Part shown: one piece after another, positions 54,019-61,654 of the stretch
How the letters are laid out: every line of letters starts with the position of its first letter
How positions within the stretch are numbered: the stretch's first letter is position 1
Source of the DNA: Methanofastidiosum sp964621955
Lineage (GTDB): Archaea > Methanobacteriota_B > Thermococci > Methanofastidiosales > Methanofastidiosaceae
Direction of reading: 5' to 3'
NCBI GenBank assembly: GCA_964621955.1
Contig: CAZUMN010000001.1
Location: 7,500 to 71,499, forward strand
DNA length: 64,000 nt
Notes under the pieces: model-generated
The model's database searches: none
Seen by the model: the letters and a program-made list of their open reading frames with translations, nothing else
Told to the model about the DNA's origin: nothing
Made by a program: the position numbers and the translations under genes

Positions 54019-55272
54019 ATGAGAGGAAAAATTGCTATATTAATTTCTTTGTTAGTTATAGTATCTTTTATATCAGGATGCACGACTTCTGAAGTTTTTG
54101 TCAATAATAATGAATTCTATGGATGTATTCAGGAACCAGTTATAATGGATGAAGTCGAGCAAAATAGACTTAATGCATTATATAACGGCTATCTTGAGGA
54201 CTGTAGCCAAGAATGCTCCACATGTAATTGTGAAGCTGATGCCAAGATAGTGACTTTTATAGATTATGTCCCAGATCCATTTGGCCCAGGTTATTGGTAC
54301 CCTGGACGTTTAGGTAAAGAAGTAACATTACCATTTAATTATGGAATCAATAGATGTTCACCTTTACCAAAAAATCCTTTTTATTCAGATTTGGGCATTG
54401 ATATAAATAAATGTTCAGAATTTTTAGCGATGACACCTTTTAATCCAATTACATATCCTTTTGCATTGTTCTTACAAAGTTTTATTCTTGAATTTATTAA
54501 TATAGAGGGGTTATATTCTGAACTTCCACCCATGGAAAACGAAGGATGTATACCCAATCCTTCTGGGCATTATAGCCCTCCAAGCAAATGCCAATTGAAA
54601 GAAAGTTATGTCCTAGTTTTAAATTCTAATTCTTCAGAACCAATAAATGTAAATGGGCATCAGATAATACCAATGGTTGGTGAAGGCAGCAATTTCATGT
54701 CTATTGTTTATTTTTATTCTGGATGGGATAAAAATTTAATTGATGAGTTCTTATTAGATGGGCCATTTGTATCCGAGAACATATATGCATATAATGAAAT
54801 CCCTTCAAGCATAAATATTTCACGTAATCAAGGCGAAGAAATTAAAGTCTTCCTTTACAGAGAGTGCTGTTGGAACTGCAATCCAAAGCCTTCACTTCCT
54901 GCAACTATCCTGTATCCAAAAGTCGATATAGAAAGTTTCACATTAAATAATGGAGAGGCTATTATAAAAGATGGAAAGATAGTTTCTTCCTTTACCATTG
55001 CACCCGGGGTTCAAAAGCCAATTATAGGTGTTGAGAACAGAGGATTCTTTACCCAAAACAATGTTTACATCAAATTCGTTGGATTGCCAGAAGGAATAGA
55101 AGTGAGTACAGCACCAGAATTGCAAAAGATAAAAGCACACAACATAGGCACTTATGAAACTACATTTACCGTTGGACCTAACGTCCCTTCAGGCACTTAC
55201 AAGGTATCATTGATTGCCTACTCTCCAAATGGAATACTTGACACAATTATTATGGATCTAGTAGTTCTATAG
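54019..55272 (+). CDS. Large secreted lipoprotein, unknown
   Basis: The protein is about 417 residues. Its signal peptide ends in a lipobox (VSFISGC), so the mature protein is lipid-anchored at Cys. Several Cys clusters follow (DCSQECSTCNCEAD, RECCWNCNPKP), and the last 90 residues form a CARDB/NPCBM-like beta domain (VGPNVPSGTYKVSLIAYSPN). GTG 54010 is an alternative start three codons upstream. The family was not recognised. It stands between the toroid gene and a radical SAM gene, and its cysteines could be targets for redox chemistry or modification. Confidence 0.75.
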   Translation: MRGKIAILISLLVIVSFISGCTTSEVFVNNNEFYGCIQEPVIMDEVEQNRLNALYNGYLEDCSQECSTCNCEADAKIVTFIDYVPDPFGPGYWYPGRLGKEVTLPFNYGINRCSPLPKNPFYSDLGIDINKCSEFLAMTPFNPITYPFALFLQSFILEFINIEGLYSELPPMENEGCIPNPSGHYSPPSKCQLKESYVLVLNSNSSEPINVNGHQIIPMVGEGSNFMSIVYFYSGWDKNLIDEFLLDGPFVSENIYAYNEIPSSINISRNQGEEIKVFLYRECCWNCNPKPSLPATILYPKVDIESFTLNNGEAIIKDGKIVSSFTIAPGVQKPIIGVENRGFFTQNNVYIKFVGLPEGIEVSTAPELQKIKAHNIGTYETTFTVGPNVPSGTYKVSLIAYSPNGILDTIIMDLVVL

Positions 55273-55336
55273 TATTTCTATTTTTTTCTAAATTTTAAAT
55301 TAGATATATATAGTATAAATTCAAAGAAAGATAGAG

Positions 55337-56767
55337 ATGATAAGAAATAAATTAATGGATATAGGATTATACTCTCTAACTATAAATCCCTTAATTAAAT
55401 ACTCTATCAAAGAGATAACTGTTAAATGTGAAAAATGCAATAATACTGTTTTGGAACAAATAATACATAGTATAGAAACTGAAGAAGAAACTATAATGTG
55501 TAGAAGGTGCAATATCTTATTCCACTTTTACAGACAATGGATCCCAATTTTAAGGCTTTTTGGTTTTGCTGTTAGCAGGAATTCTTTTGAAAATGTTCCA
55601 ACTTTTAATGAAGGATACTCCCTTTCGTCTTATAGCGTGGGAGTCCATTCTTTCTTAAAAGGTGTATCATTATTTGGATACAAGAAGCCTTTGATATTTA
55701 GTTCGCCAATATCAGTTGTTCTCGAATTAACTAGACTATGCAATCTCAATTGCAACTACTGTTACGTCAACACTTTTGGTAATGAAATAAATAAGTCAAA
55801 AATCAATTTAGATCTATCGACTGAGAAATGGCTTAAGGCAATTGGAACTCTAAAAGAAGCTGGAGTGGCTTCTCTTGTCTTTTCTGGAGGCGAACCATTA
55901 CTCCGAGATGACTTATTTATTATTGCAGATTATGCAAATAAACTAGATTTTGCAACATCGCTTGCAACAAACGGAACACTGATAGACAAGGAAATGGCCA
56001 AGCATATCAAAGAATCAAGAATAAACTATGTAGAAATAAGTGTATTTAGCTCTAAAGAAGAAACAAATGATGCCCATAGAAAAAAGAATTCTTTTAAAAA
56101 ATCTATCAACGCAGTTAGATTTTGTAAAGAACAAGGTCTTACTGTTGGATTGTCTTTGACTCTCACTAGCTTAGTGAAAGATGAAGTTCAGAACTTCTTG
56201 GAACTTGCAAAAAATACTGGCGCAGACTTATGTATATTTTTAAATTACGTCCCTTCTGGAAATGGAAACGATCCCCTAGCCATAAATAACGAAGACAAAG
56301 AAAAAGTTCTAACTGAAATCCTAAATAAACGTAAAGAGTATGATCAATACTTTAGGAAAATAGTAGTATTACAAGCCCCAGAAATCTCTCAGCTGCATCA
56401 TGAAAAACAAACTAATAAAGAACTTGTACAAATTGGATTCACCAAATTTGATAAACCCGGTTGGGGTAAATACATAGAATATGTCGGGGGGTGCTCTGCA
56501 GGTAGATTCTTTTTGGCAATATCCAATGAAGGCGCCATTATGCCGTGCCCTTTTCTAAGAATGGAGGTAGGTAATATCCTAGATGGAGACTTTAAATTAA
56601 TATGGAAAAATAGTGATACCTTAAACCAAATGAGGGATAGAAATAACTGGGAAGGCAAATGCGGAGAATGCAAATACAAAATAATATGCGGCGGGTGCCG
56701 GGCAAGAGCATACATTAAATCAAATAATATCTTGGCAGAAGATCCATCGTGTGCCTATATGGGCTAA
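55337..56767 (+). CDS. Radical SAM/SPASM protein with N-terminal zinc-ribbon-like region
   Basis: The 476-residue protein has three parts. The N-terminal 110 residues carry two CxxC pairs (CEKC at 31-34, CRRC at 55-58). The radical SAM core has the cluster motif LCNLNCNYC (Cys135, Cys139, Cys142) and FSGGEPLLRDD. The C-terminal SPASM-type region has cysteines in GGCSAGRF, MPCPF and CGECKYKIICGGCRARAY. SPASM enzymes often modify peptides, proteins or haem precursors. No precursor peptide is obvious nearby; the Cys-rich lipoprotein upstream is one candidate partner. It is the last gene before the gene-poor repeat region. Confidence 0.87.
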   Translation: MIRNKLMDIGLYSLTINPLIKYSIKEITVKCEKCNNTVLEQIIHSIETEEETIMCRRCNILFHFYRQWIPILRLFGFAVSRNSFENVPTFNEGYSLSSYSVGVHSFLKGVSLFGYKKPLIFSSPISVVLELTRLCNLNCNYCYVNTFGNEINKSKINLDLSTEKWLKAIGTLKEAGVASLVFSGGEPLLRDDLFIIADYANKLDFATSLATNGTLIDKEMAKHIKESRINYVEISVFSSKEETNDAHRKKNSFKKSINAVRFCKEQGLTVGLSLTLTSLVKDEVQNFLELAKNTGADLCIFLNYVPSGNGNDPLAINNEDKEKVLTEILNKRKEYDQYFRKIVVLQAPEISQLHHEKQTNKELVQIGFTKFDKPGWGKYIEYVGGCSAGRFFLAISNEGAIMPCPFLRMEVGNILDGDFKLIWKNSDTLNQMRDRNNWEGKCGECKYKIICGGCRARAYIKSNNILAEDPSCAYMG

Positions 56768-56930
56768 TAACTAATATATTAGGCCAAATAACTCTAAGAA
56801 TTTTGTTGTCAATATATTAGAAACTTATTCAACATGCAAAATATTTTTTCTAAATCCTCTTTTTAGCCCGTTTACTCTACCCTAATCGGTTAAAAAATCG
56901 GACTTATTCCCTAAATACGCCCTGTATGCC

Positions 56931-56954
56931 ACAATATATCCGCTCTATTGTAAT
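56931..56954 (+). repeat. Shortened copy of the spaced ATTGCAAT repeat
   Basis: ACAATATATC is followed after only a few bases by ATTGTAAT, one mismatch from the ATTGCAAT palindrome. It looks like a copy whose middle has been deleted. Homology is tentative. Confidence 0.4.
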
Positions 56955-57027
56955 GTTCCCGCCCCTCGTTTAACCCCCAAATTTTGCCAAAACTCTATAA
57001 TAATTTAGCCCATTACTCAATTTTTTT

Positions 57028-57095
57028 TCAGCGAAAATTTCCCGGATGTAACAATATATATTCTACACAGTATACTACTATATATTTATTGCAAT
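57028..57095 (+). repeat. Spaced ATTGCAAT repeat, copy A
   Basis: The box ACAATATATATT (57051-57062) is followed by exactly 25 bp and then ATTGCAAT (57088-57095). The 23 bp before the box share AAAATTTC and a terminal GTA with copy G. Confidence 0.75.
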
Positions 57096-57241
57096 GCTAT
57101 ATATCTTTTTTAATAAAAATAAGGGTATCGATAATATGGAATATTTTTGGATAATACTAACTTATATCTCTTGTAACCAAATATTTGATATTTTCAAGTA
57201 TAGATAAATATATTTAGATAACTATTGATTATTTGAAGTAA

Positions 57242-57250
57242 ATTTAAATA
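57242..57250 (+). promoter_or_regulatory. TATA box of the cupredoxin gene
   Basis: ATTTAAATA lies 56 bp before the ATG, with a strong GGAGG (57296-57300) 5 bp before that ATG. This predicts a leader of about 30 nt. Confidence 0.6.
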
Positions 57251-57305
57251 CATAGAAACATATTAGTTATGAAACCAATTAAATTTAAAATAAAAGGAGG
57301 AATAA

Positions 57306-57728
57306 ATGAAGAAAAATATTTATATCTTGTTAATAGGAATACTAGTATTTTCAGTAGTCCTTGCAGGCTGTTCGAGCCCAAAAACAGATACCGCTCAAGA
57401 GGTCACAATTAATCTTATGGCAAAGAACATGGCATTTGACAAGAGCACAATAACTGTACCTCCGGGCGCACATGTAAAAGTAATATTTAATAATCAGGAC
57501 AGTGGAGAACCTCACAACTTTGCAGTATACGAAACTTCCGAAGCTAAAACTTCCATATTCGTTGGAGCAATAATAGCGGGTATGACAACTACCACTTATG
57601 AATTTAATGCCCCAGCAAAAGTTGGAACATATTTCTTTAGATGTGATGTGCACCCTTTAATGAATGGGCAATTCATAGTGCAAGCCGGGGCAACAGGCTC
57701 AACTAGCGGATCTGGATCAGGTTACTAA
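57306..57728 (+). CDS. Cupredoxin (plastocyanin-like) lipoprotein
   Basis: This is a 140-residue blue-copper protein anchored by lipid. The signal peptide ends in lipobox VVLAGC. The cupredoxin domain supplies the type 1 copper ligands: His in EPHNFAVY, then Cys, His and Met in FRCDVHPLMNGQF. A short Gly/Ser tail ends the chain. It probably carries electrons at the cell surface. It has its own promoter and a hairpin terminator, so it is a single-gene unit inside the repeat region. Blue-copper proteins are unexpected in a strict anaerobe, so the redox setting deserves attention. Confidence 0.92.
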   Translation: MKKNIYILLIGILVFSVVLAGCSSPKTDTAQEVTINLMAKNMAFDKSTITVPPGAHVKVIFNNQDSGEPHNFAVYETSEAKTSIFVGAIIAGMTTTTYEFNAPAKVGTYFFRCDVHPLMNGQFIVQAGATGSTSGSGSGY

Positions 57729-57740
57729 TAATAAATTCTT

Positions 57741-57762
57741 AGGCCCAAATGGCCTTTTTTTT
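57741..57762 (+). terminator. Hairpin plus T-tract after the cupredoxin gene
   Basis: AGGCC and GGCCT form a 5-bp stem around CAAAT, followed at once by eight T. It lies 13 bp after the cupredoxin stop. This resembles a bacterial intrinsic terminator; archaeal termination mostly needs only the T-tract. Confidence 0.65.
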
Positions 57763-57855
57763 ATTGAATAGCTTTAATTAATAAATTATTTACTCAATTA
57801 GGGCGGGCTAATCAACTGAAATAAGCTATACTAAATATTGAATCAATTATTTAAA

Positions 57856-57927
57856 AATTATCAAAAACTCAAAATGTCAACTTATATATTATCCAGTATA
57901 TAATATTAAATAATTATTGCAATTATT
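57856..57927 (+). repeat. Spaced ATTGCAAT repeat, copy B
   Basis: The variant box AACTTATATATT (57879-57890) is followed by exactly 25 bp and ATTGCAAT (57916-57923). Over 72 bp it aligns without gaps to copy C with about 56 identities by hand count, including the upstream AATTATCAAAAA. Confidence 0.8.
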
Positions 57928-58004
57928 TTTACTAAGGCTATCCTGGCTAAAATTTAGATCAATGAAAAATTTGCAAAAAAATCGTTCTACTCAAAACACA
58001 AATA

Positions 58005-58076
58005 AATTATCAAAAATCCTAAATATCACAATATATATTTTATAACATATATAATTAAATAATTATTGCATTAATT
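58005..58076 (+). repeat. Spaced ATTGCAAT repeat, copy C
   Basis: The box ACAATATATATT (58028-58039) is followed by exactly 25 bp and ATTGCATT (58065-58072), one base off the palindrome. It lies 77 bp after copy B in the same orientation and is its closest relative. Confidence 0.8.
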
Positions 58077-58331
58077 TTAAAAATATTAGGATAGACTAAT
58101 TTTAGAACTTTGATAGATTTTATAATCGGTACCCAATAACTATGATTTTTTAATTAGTAGTCTTGTTTCTTGTATACGTTTAATCCCTCATTCAGTTTTA
58201 TTACTTTCCAATTGTGCGCCACATTGCCCCCATAATTGTTAAAACGTTAGAACGTTGATGAGGCCCTATTAATATTCAACTAATCCAGAGTATTTAAGAA
58301 AAATAGCTATTTAAATAAATAATTAAGGATT

Positions 58332-58391
58332 ATTGCAATAATTATATAAAACTATATTTTATATAGTATAATAATATAAAATAATTGCAAT
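58332..58391. repeat. Spaced ATTGCAAT repeat, copy D (double palindrome)
   Basis: Two ATTGCAAT sites (58332-58339 and 58384-58391) bracket an AT-rich centre containing ACTATATTTTATATAGT, itself an inverted repeat. The right site has a degenerate box TAAAACTATATT at exactly 25 bp. The left site lies inside a 14-bp perfect palindrome, ATTATTGCAATAAT (58329-58342). It may be two overlapping elements in opposite orientation. Confidence 0.55.
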
Positions 58392-58550
58392 ATATTATTC
58401 ATTTGTCTTGCTAGTTATGGAATACCAATACCATATTTTTTTCTAGTAAAGACATTTATTAAACATGAAAATGGAATCGGAATTCATTTACCAACTTTTT
58501 ATATAAGTTAACTATAAATACATAGTTGTCCTAATTAGTAAGGTGATAAT

Positions 58551-58748
58551 ATGGGATTTACTTCTTAGATAGATGACAAAACAAAAAAATTTAGTGCATG
58601 GGATATAGCCCTTGTCAAAATTGGTGCAATGATCTTTGGCCTTATTGTTGGCGCATACGTACCATTTTTTGTGAGGCAATATCTTATAGTTTTTGTATTG
58701 CTTTTTGTGTTAGTATCTGCATTGCCTATTTACAGATTTTTCAAATAA
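58551..58748 (+). pseudogene. Small membrane protein gene interrupted by an amber codon at position 6
   Basis: A promoter box and AAGGTGAT precede ATG 58551. The frame reads MGFTS, then TAG (58566-58568), then continues open for 59 codons to TAA at 58746. The continuation (IDDKTKKFSAWDIALVKIGA, two hydrophobic helices, IYRFFK) resembles small two-helix archaeal membrane proteins in which a Lys often sits at that position. AAG to TAG is one change. TAG ends several normal genes in this window (2954, 12790, 19563, 55272), so routine recoding is unlikely. It is a recent nonsense mutation, a strain variant or a sequencing error. Confidence 0.7.
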
Positions 58749-59201
58749 TTTCTTAATTGTTTTTTATACGATTAGGCTAGGCTTGTTAACCTAAAAAGAG
58801 GATTCTAGAGATTAGTAAAAATAAGATCCTATAATAGATTCTATATGCCGGCGCCTAAAAAAATTATGCGTTGTACTGTATCTTAATCTCTTTATTTGTA
58901 GTCCTAGATACTTCTAAAAGGCCCTAAAATCGTCCTTTTTTAGCGAAATTTAGGCGAAAACCGTCTATGCTACGTATAATATACATTATACGCAATAAAT
59001 AATAGGATAAATACTAGAAAAAAGCCAGGGTAAACAGGCTATTTAGGGCCTATTTTTCCTCTAATTCATATTATTCCAAGAAGTTAAAAATCTTATTATT
59101 CGCAAAACGTTTTTTTAGTCGTTTAGGGTAGCTTAGACAAAAATAAAATCATATTCTAAGGGGTATTTTTAAATCAAAAAGAACAAATAGTCTATGATAT
59201 T
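58749..59201. other. Gene-free stretch
   Basis: About 450 bp with frequent stops in all frames. GGCCCTAAAATCG and TTTAGGGCC lie about 120 bp apart as weak inverted relatives. GTATAATATACATTATACGCAATAA (58974-58998) in part resembles the repeat family but lacks the box and palindrome. A TTTTTAAAT box near 59165 probably serves the next gene. Confidence 0.6.
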
Positions 59202-59552
59202 ATGGCAGGGTTTTCGAAAGAAGTAACTGAATATATTAACATCTTACCAGAGGATAAAAAAGAGATTGTAAAAGCGCTAAGAGAGATTATTTTATCTATT
59301 GACCCTAGCCTAAATGAATCATTAAAGTGGAAGCAACCAGTTTATTCAAAGAAAGAGGATATATGTTACATTTTCCCTACAGGCGGCCATGTTAACCTAG
59401 GATTTTACAGGGCGATAGAGCTTAAAGATCCTAAGAACTTACTCGAAGGAACTGGAAAGAATATGAGGCATATCAAGATAAGGTCCCTAGAAGATATTGA
59501 TAAAGAATATTTTTGGGAATTGGTATCCGATGCCATTTCCAAAGATAAGTAA
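59202..59552 (+). CDS. DUF1801 (YdhG-like) protein
   Basis: The 116-residue cytosolic protein matches DUF1801. Signatures are VTEYINILPEDKKEIVKALR at the start, IDPSLNESLKWKQPVYSK and HVNLGFYRAIELKDPKNLLE. The function is unknown; related proteins have a YdhG-like fold with a possible iron or ligand pocket. It stands alone among repeats, and its stop codon lies 2 bp before an ATTGCAAT site. Confidence 0.88.
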   Translation: MAGFSKEVTEYINILPEDKKEIVKALREIILSIDPSLNESLKWKQPVYSKKEDICYIFPTGGHVNLGFYRAIELKDPKNLLEGTGKNMRHIKIRSLEDIDKEYFWELVSDAISKDK

Positions 59553-59554
59553 TA

Positions 59555-59680
59555 ATTGCAATAAATTTACATTATTATATTATTAAGCATATTGTTTTGA
59601 ATAATATTTGCAATAGTATTAATGCAATTATTTTACATTAGTATATCATATAAAATATATTTTTATAAGATTATTGCAAT
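59555..59680. repeat. Cluster of ATTGCAAT sites (copy F)
   Basis: Two exact ATTGCAAT sites (59555-59562, 59673-59680) flank two near matches (TTTGCAAT at 59607, AATGCAAT at 59621). ATATTGT and ACATTAGTATAT resemble parts of the 12-bp box, but not at the 25-bp spacing. The right site lies inside the end of the next gene. It is probably a decayed or rearranged set of elements. Confidence 0.45.
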
Positions 59681-60012
59681 TTATCTTTCTTTTTATTTTC
59701 TCTATTCATCATGAAGGGTATAGTTATGTATGAGGTAGCTATTAATCCAATACCAATTATACCAATTATTCTTGCAATGGATACAGTATTTTCACCAAGC
59801 AGAGTCCCATTAAACATCAAAAAAGCCCCTAGTAATGACAATAAAACCCCTATTATGAACTGGATAGTCGCCCTTTTGTTATGGATATTTCCTTTACCTC
59901 TGGTAGAAGATCCTTTTGGACTTGCAAATACTACAAATAGCGCTAATCCTACTAAAAGAGCACCTATGATAATTAGTACTATTGGCAGATTTGCCATATA
60001 ACTTATATGCAT
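59671..60012 (-). CDS. Small membrane protein, unknown
   Basis: The 113-residue protein has three hydrophobic helices. A charged loop (SPKGSSTRGKGNIHNKRA) and a very basic C-terminus (NRENKKKDKLQ) point to the cytosol. The start may be ATG 60012 or the ATG five codons later (MANLPIVL). No family was recognised. Its 3' end contains an ATTGCAAT site. Confidence 0.6.
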   Translation of the reverse strand: MHISYMANLPIVLIIIGALLVGLALFVVFASPKGSSTRGKGNIHNKRATIQFIIGVLLSLLGAFLMFNGTLLGENTVSIARIIGIIGIGLIATSYITIPFMMNRENKKKDKLQ

Positions 60013-60322
60013 AATTACTATTTAAGTCTTTTGTTTATTAGATTAATTAGCAAATCTAAAATATTTTAATGAATATTGGTAATGTGTTACTAAATCTTAT
60101 TATTAAATACATTTAATTCAAATGTTGGTAATTAATTATCAAAATCTATTTTTGAGCTTAAAATTTATTGCAATAATTATTAGAACATATATACTATATA
60201 ATATATATTGTTACCAAGTAGAAATTTTTTAGATTTTTAGTGATTTTAAAAATAGAGTGATGAGGCAATTTAAATTGAGTTTTGGTAGATTTAAGGGGTT
60301 AAATTGGGGCAGATTAGAATAG
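60013..60322. other. Gene-free stretch with repeat copy G
   Basis: About 310 AT-rich bp with no credible reading frame. It holds repeat copy G and leads into the orphan PGF-CTERM tail, whose missing 5' part would be expected here but is not recognisable. Confidence 0.65.
60167..60234 (-). repeat. Spaced ATTGCAAT repeat, copy G (reverse)
   Basis: On the minus strand the box ACAATATATATT (60211-60200) is followed by exactly 25 bp and ATTGCAAT (60174-60167). The flanking 23 bp share AAAATTTC and GTA with copy A. The opposite orientation excludes a simple tandem array. Confidence 0.75.
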
Positions 60323-60571
60323 TATCGCTTAGGATATATTTCAGTAGTTTCAGAAAAGGGTACAAGCTACTTCTTGGATATAAAAGAAATATCCGCTCCA
60401 TCAAATACTAACAATATTGTAACCCAAGAAACGGCACAGAAAACTAAAGAAGAAATTGAACAGCCACCTCAGCCATCACAAGAAACAAAGAATACACCTG
60501 GATTTGAACTGCCTGCAATGGTAAGTGGGTCTTTACTAGCAGCGTATATTCTCAATAAAAGAAGAAAATAA
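60323..60571 (+). pseudogene. Orphan C-terminal fragment of a PGF-CTERM surface protein
   Basis: The frame is open from a TAG at 60320 to the stop at 60571 but has no ATG or GTG near its beginning; the first possible start is a TTG at 60374. It encodes YRLGYISVVSEKGTSYFLDI, a Gln/Pro/Thr-rich spacer and an ending NTPGFE, hydrophobic helix and NKRRK. The spacer and tail closely match the end of the FG-GAP protein at 20956-22155 (NTPGFE...KRRK). A folded domain is absent, so it is probably a 5'-deleted remnant. A short secreted product is impossible without a signal peptide. Confidence 0.7.
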
Positions 60572-60643
60572 TATTTCAGGTGTTTACATATAATCAAGAT
60601 AAAAGAAATTTAAAATGTCCTGTGGCTTTTGCTTTTTCTGGGC

Positions 60644-60817
60644 TTATATTTTTTGTAAAGAAAAAGCAATCCAGAAGATTACCACCATTGAAATCAATAT
60701 TATCCCTAAAACTAAATATATCCGGGCAAATTTACTTTGTTTTTTATTCTGGGAAAAAAACAGAAATACTAATATTATTCCACAAACTACAAAAAATAAG
60801 GTTATTGGTATTGGCAT
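60644..60817 (-). CDS. Small two-helix membrane protein (57 residues)
   Basis: On the minus strand ATG 60817 to TAA 60644 encodes 57 residues with two strong hydrophobic helices (ITLFFVVCGIILVFLFF and IYLVLGIILISMVVIFWIAF). They are separated by a basic loop (SQNKKQSKFAR), a regular membrane-hairpin layout. The overlapping plus-strand frames have no such order. No clear ribosome-binding site is seen, which lowers confidence. The function is unknown. Confidence 0.55.
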   Translation of the reverse strand: MPIPITLFFVVCGIILVFLFFSQNKKQSKFARIYLVLGIILISMVVIFWIAFSLQKI

Positions 60818-60952
60818 ATTGTTATTATATCGTTTTAGGATAAAAACTTTTTTACATATTCATTACAATAAAATCATTGAAATAAGGGTATAAGTTAGAT
60901 AGACTAATACCCTTTTGATATCAATAAAAGTTTGAAGCAATAAAAAAAATAA

Positions 60953-61495
60953 TTAATCTTCCTGATTTTCATTTATGTTCGCAAGATAGCGCACAGTATT
61001 CACGTTTCTCATGGTCATAAAATGGTATAATTTGTGGCCGATTATTTTGTTTAGATTACTTTTATTATAATCTTTTCTTTGAATATTCCAGTATATAGCA
61101 CCTTTTATATAACGGATATCCAAGTATTCTTTTTTTATAGGTAGCTCATCAACTGTTTTCTTTGTATCAATTTCTGGAAACAAAAAAGCTACATCAGATC
61201 TTTGAATTGAATCGTTTTGCCAGCTATCAGGGATAACGTCAGCTATTTTTTTTATCTCCTCCCATGTTTTCACAAGTGTTGGGATTTCAAATCCATGCTC
61301 GTTTCTTAGGCTGAGTTCGATTTTTCTAGATATATCGATTTGACTCTCGGCTGATTCAAAAATAATATTCCCAGAATTTATGTAGGTAGAAACATTAGAG
61401 AAGCCTAAAGACTCAAAAAGATATCTGAGTTTTTTCATTTCAATTCGGCGCTCTTTCCCTGCATTTATCCCTCGAAGCAATGCGATGTATTTCAT
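60953..61495 (-). CDS. DUF1697 family protein
   Basis: The 180-residue protein matches DUF1697. It starts MKYIALLRGINAGKERRIEM, continues LRYLFESLGFSNVSTYINSG and NIIFESAE, and ends GHKLYHFMTMRNVNTVRYLA. The fold is a ferredoxin-like pair; the function is unknown. The family is mostly bacterial, which fits lateral gain in this accessory region. Confidence 0.92.
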   Translation of the reverse strand: MKYIALLRGINAGKERRIEMKKLRYLFESLGFSNVSTYINSGNIIFESAESQIDISRKIELSLRNEHGFEIPTLVKTWEEIKKIADVIPDSWQNDSIQRSDVAFLFPEIDTKKTVDELPIKKEYLDIRYIKGAIYWNIQRKDYNKSNLNKIIGHKLYHFMTMRNVNTVRYLANINENQED

Positions 61496-61654
61496 ACTTA
61501 GTGTAGCTACTTTAGGATATATAAACTAATGTTTCTAAAGTGAAGCTGGAAATAAAAAATTCGTTTCTGAATATAATGAGATTTTTATCTGGGCAAACAT
61601 AAATAAACTGGCCAAAACTATATATTGATGAATTATTATAATAAGGTTGTTTAG

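Larger units (their letters stand above)
56768..57305. other. Non-coding stretch with repeat copies and cupredoxin promoter
   Basis: Stops are dense in all frames and no gene longer than about 20 codons is credible. It contains a shortened repeat copy (56931-56954), full repeat copy A (57028-57095) and the cupredoxin promoter. A few C-rich patches (GTTCCCGCCCC near 56954) break the AT-rich background. Confidence 0.7.
57729..58550. other. Gene-free stretch carrying repeat copies B, C and D
   Basis: About 820 bp without a credible reading frame. It holds the terminator, three members of the spaced repeat and, near its right end, the promoter of the amber-interrupted small gene (TATA-like TTTTATATAAG at about 58497-58507). 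Confidence 0.75.

Noticed and set aside
57120..57210. A 23-codon frame beginning MEYFWIILTY
   Set aside because: It is too short, with no relatives recognised and no hydrophobic or domain pattern beyond chance in AT-rich DNA.
58551..58748. Pyrrolysine-encoding TAG
   Set aside because: TAG ends several normal genes in the window and no pyl genes were seen here, so recoding is not supported, although genome-wide pyl genes were not checkable.
57028..60234. CRISPR array
   Set aside because: Copies are spaced irregularly (about 80 bp to more than 1 kb), differ in sequence, occur in both orientations and have no cas genes nearby.
60580..60893. Two overlapping plus-strand reading frames of 87 and 92 residues
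   Set aside because: Both have disordered composition with no domain or regular helix pattern, and the minus strand over the same DNA encodes a clear two-helix membrane protein.
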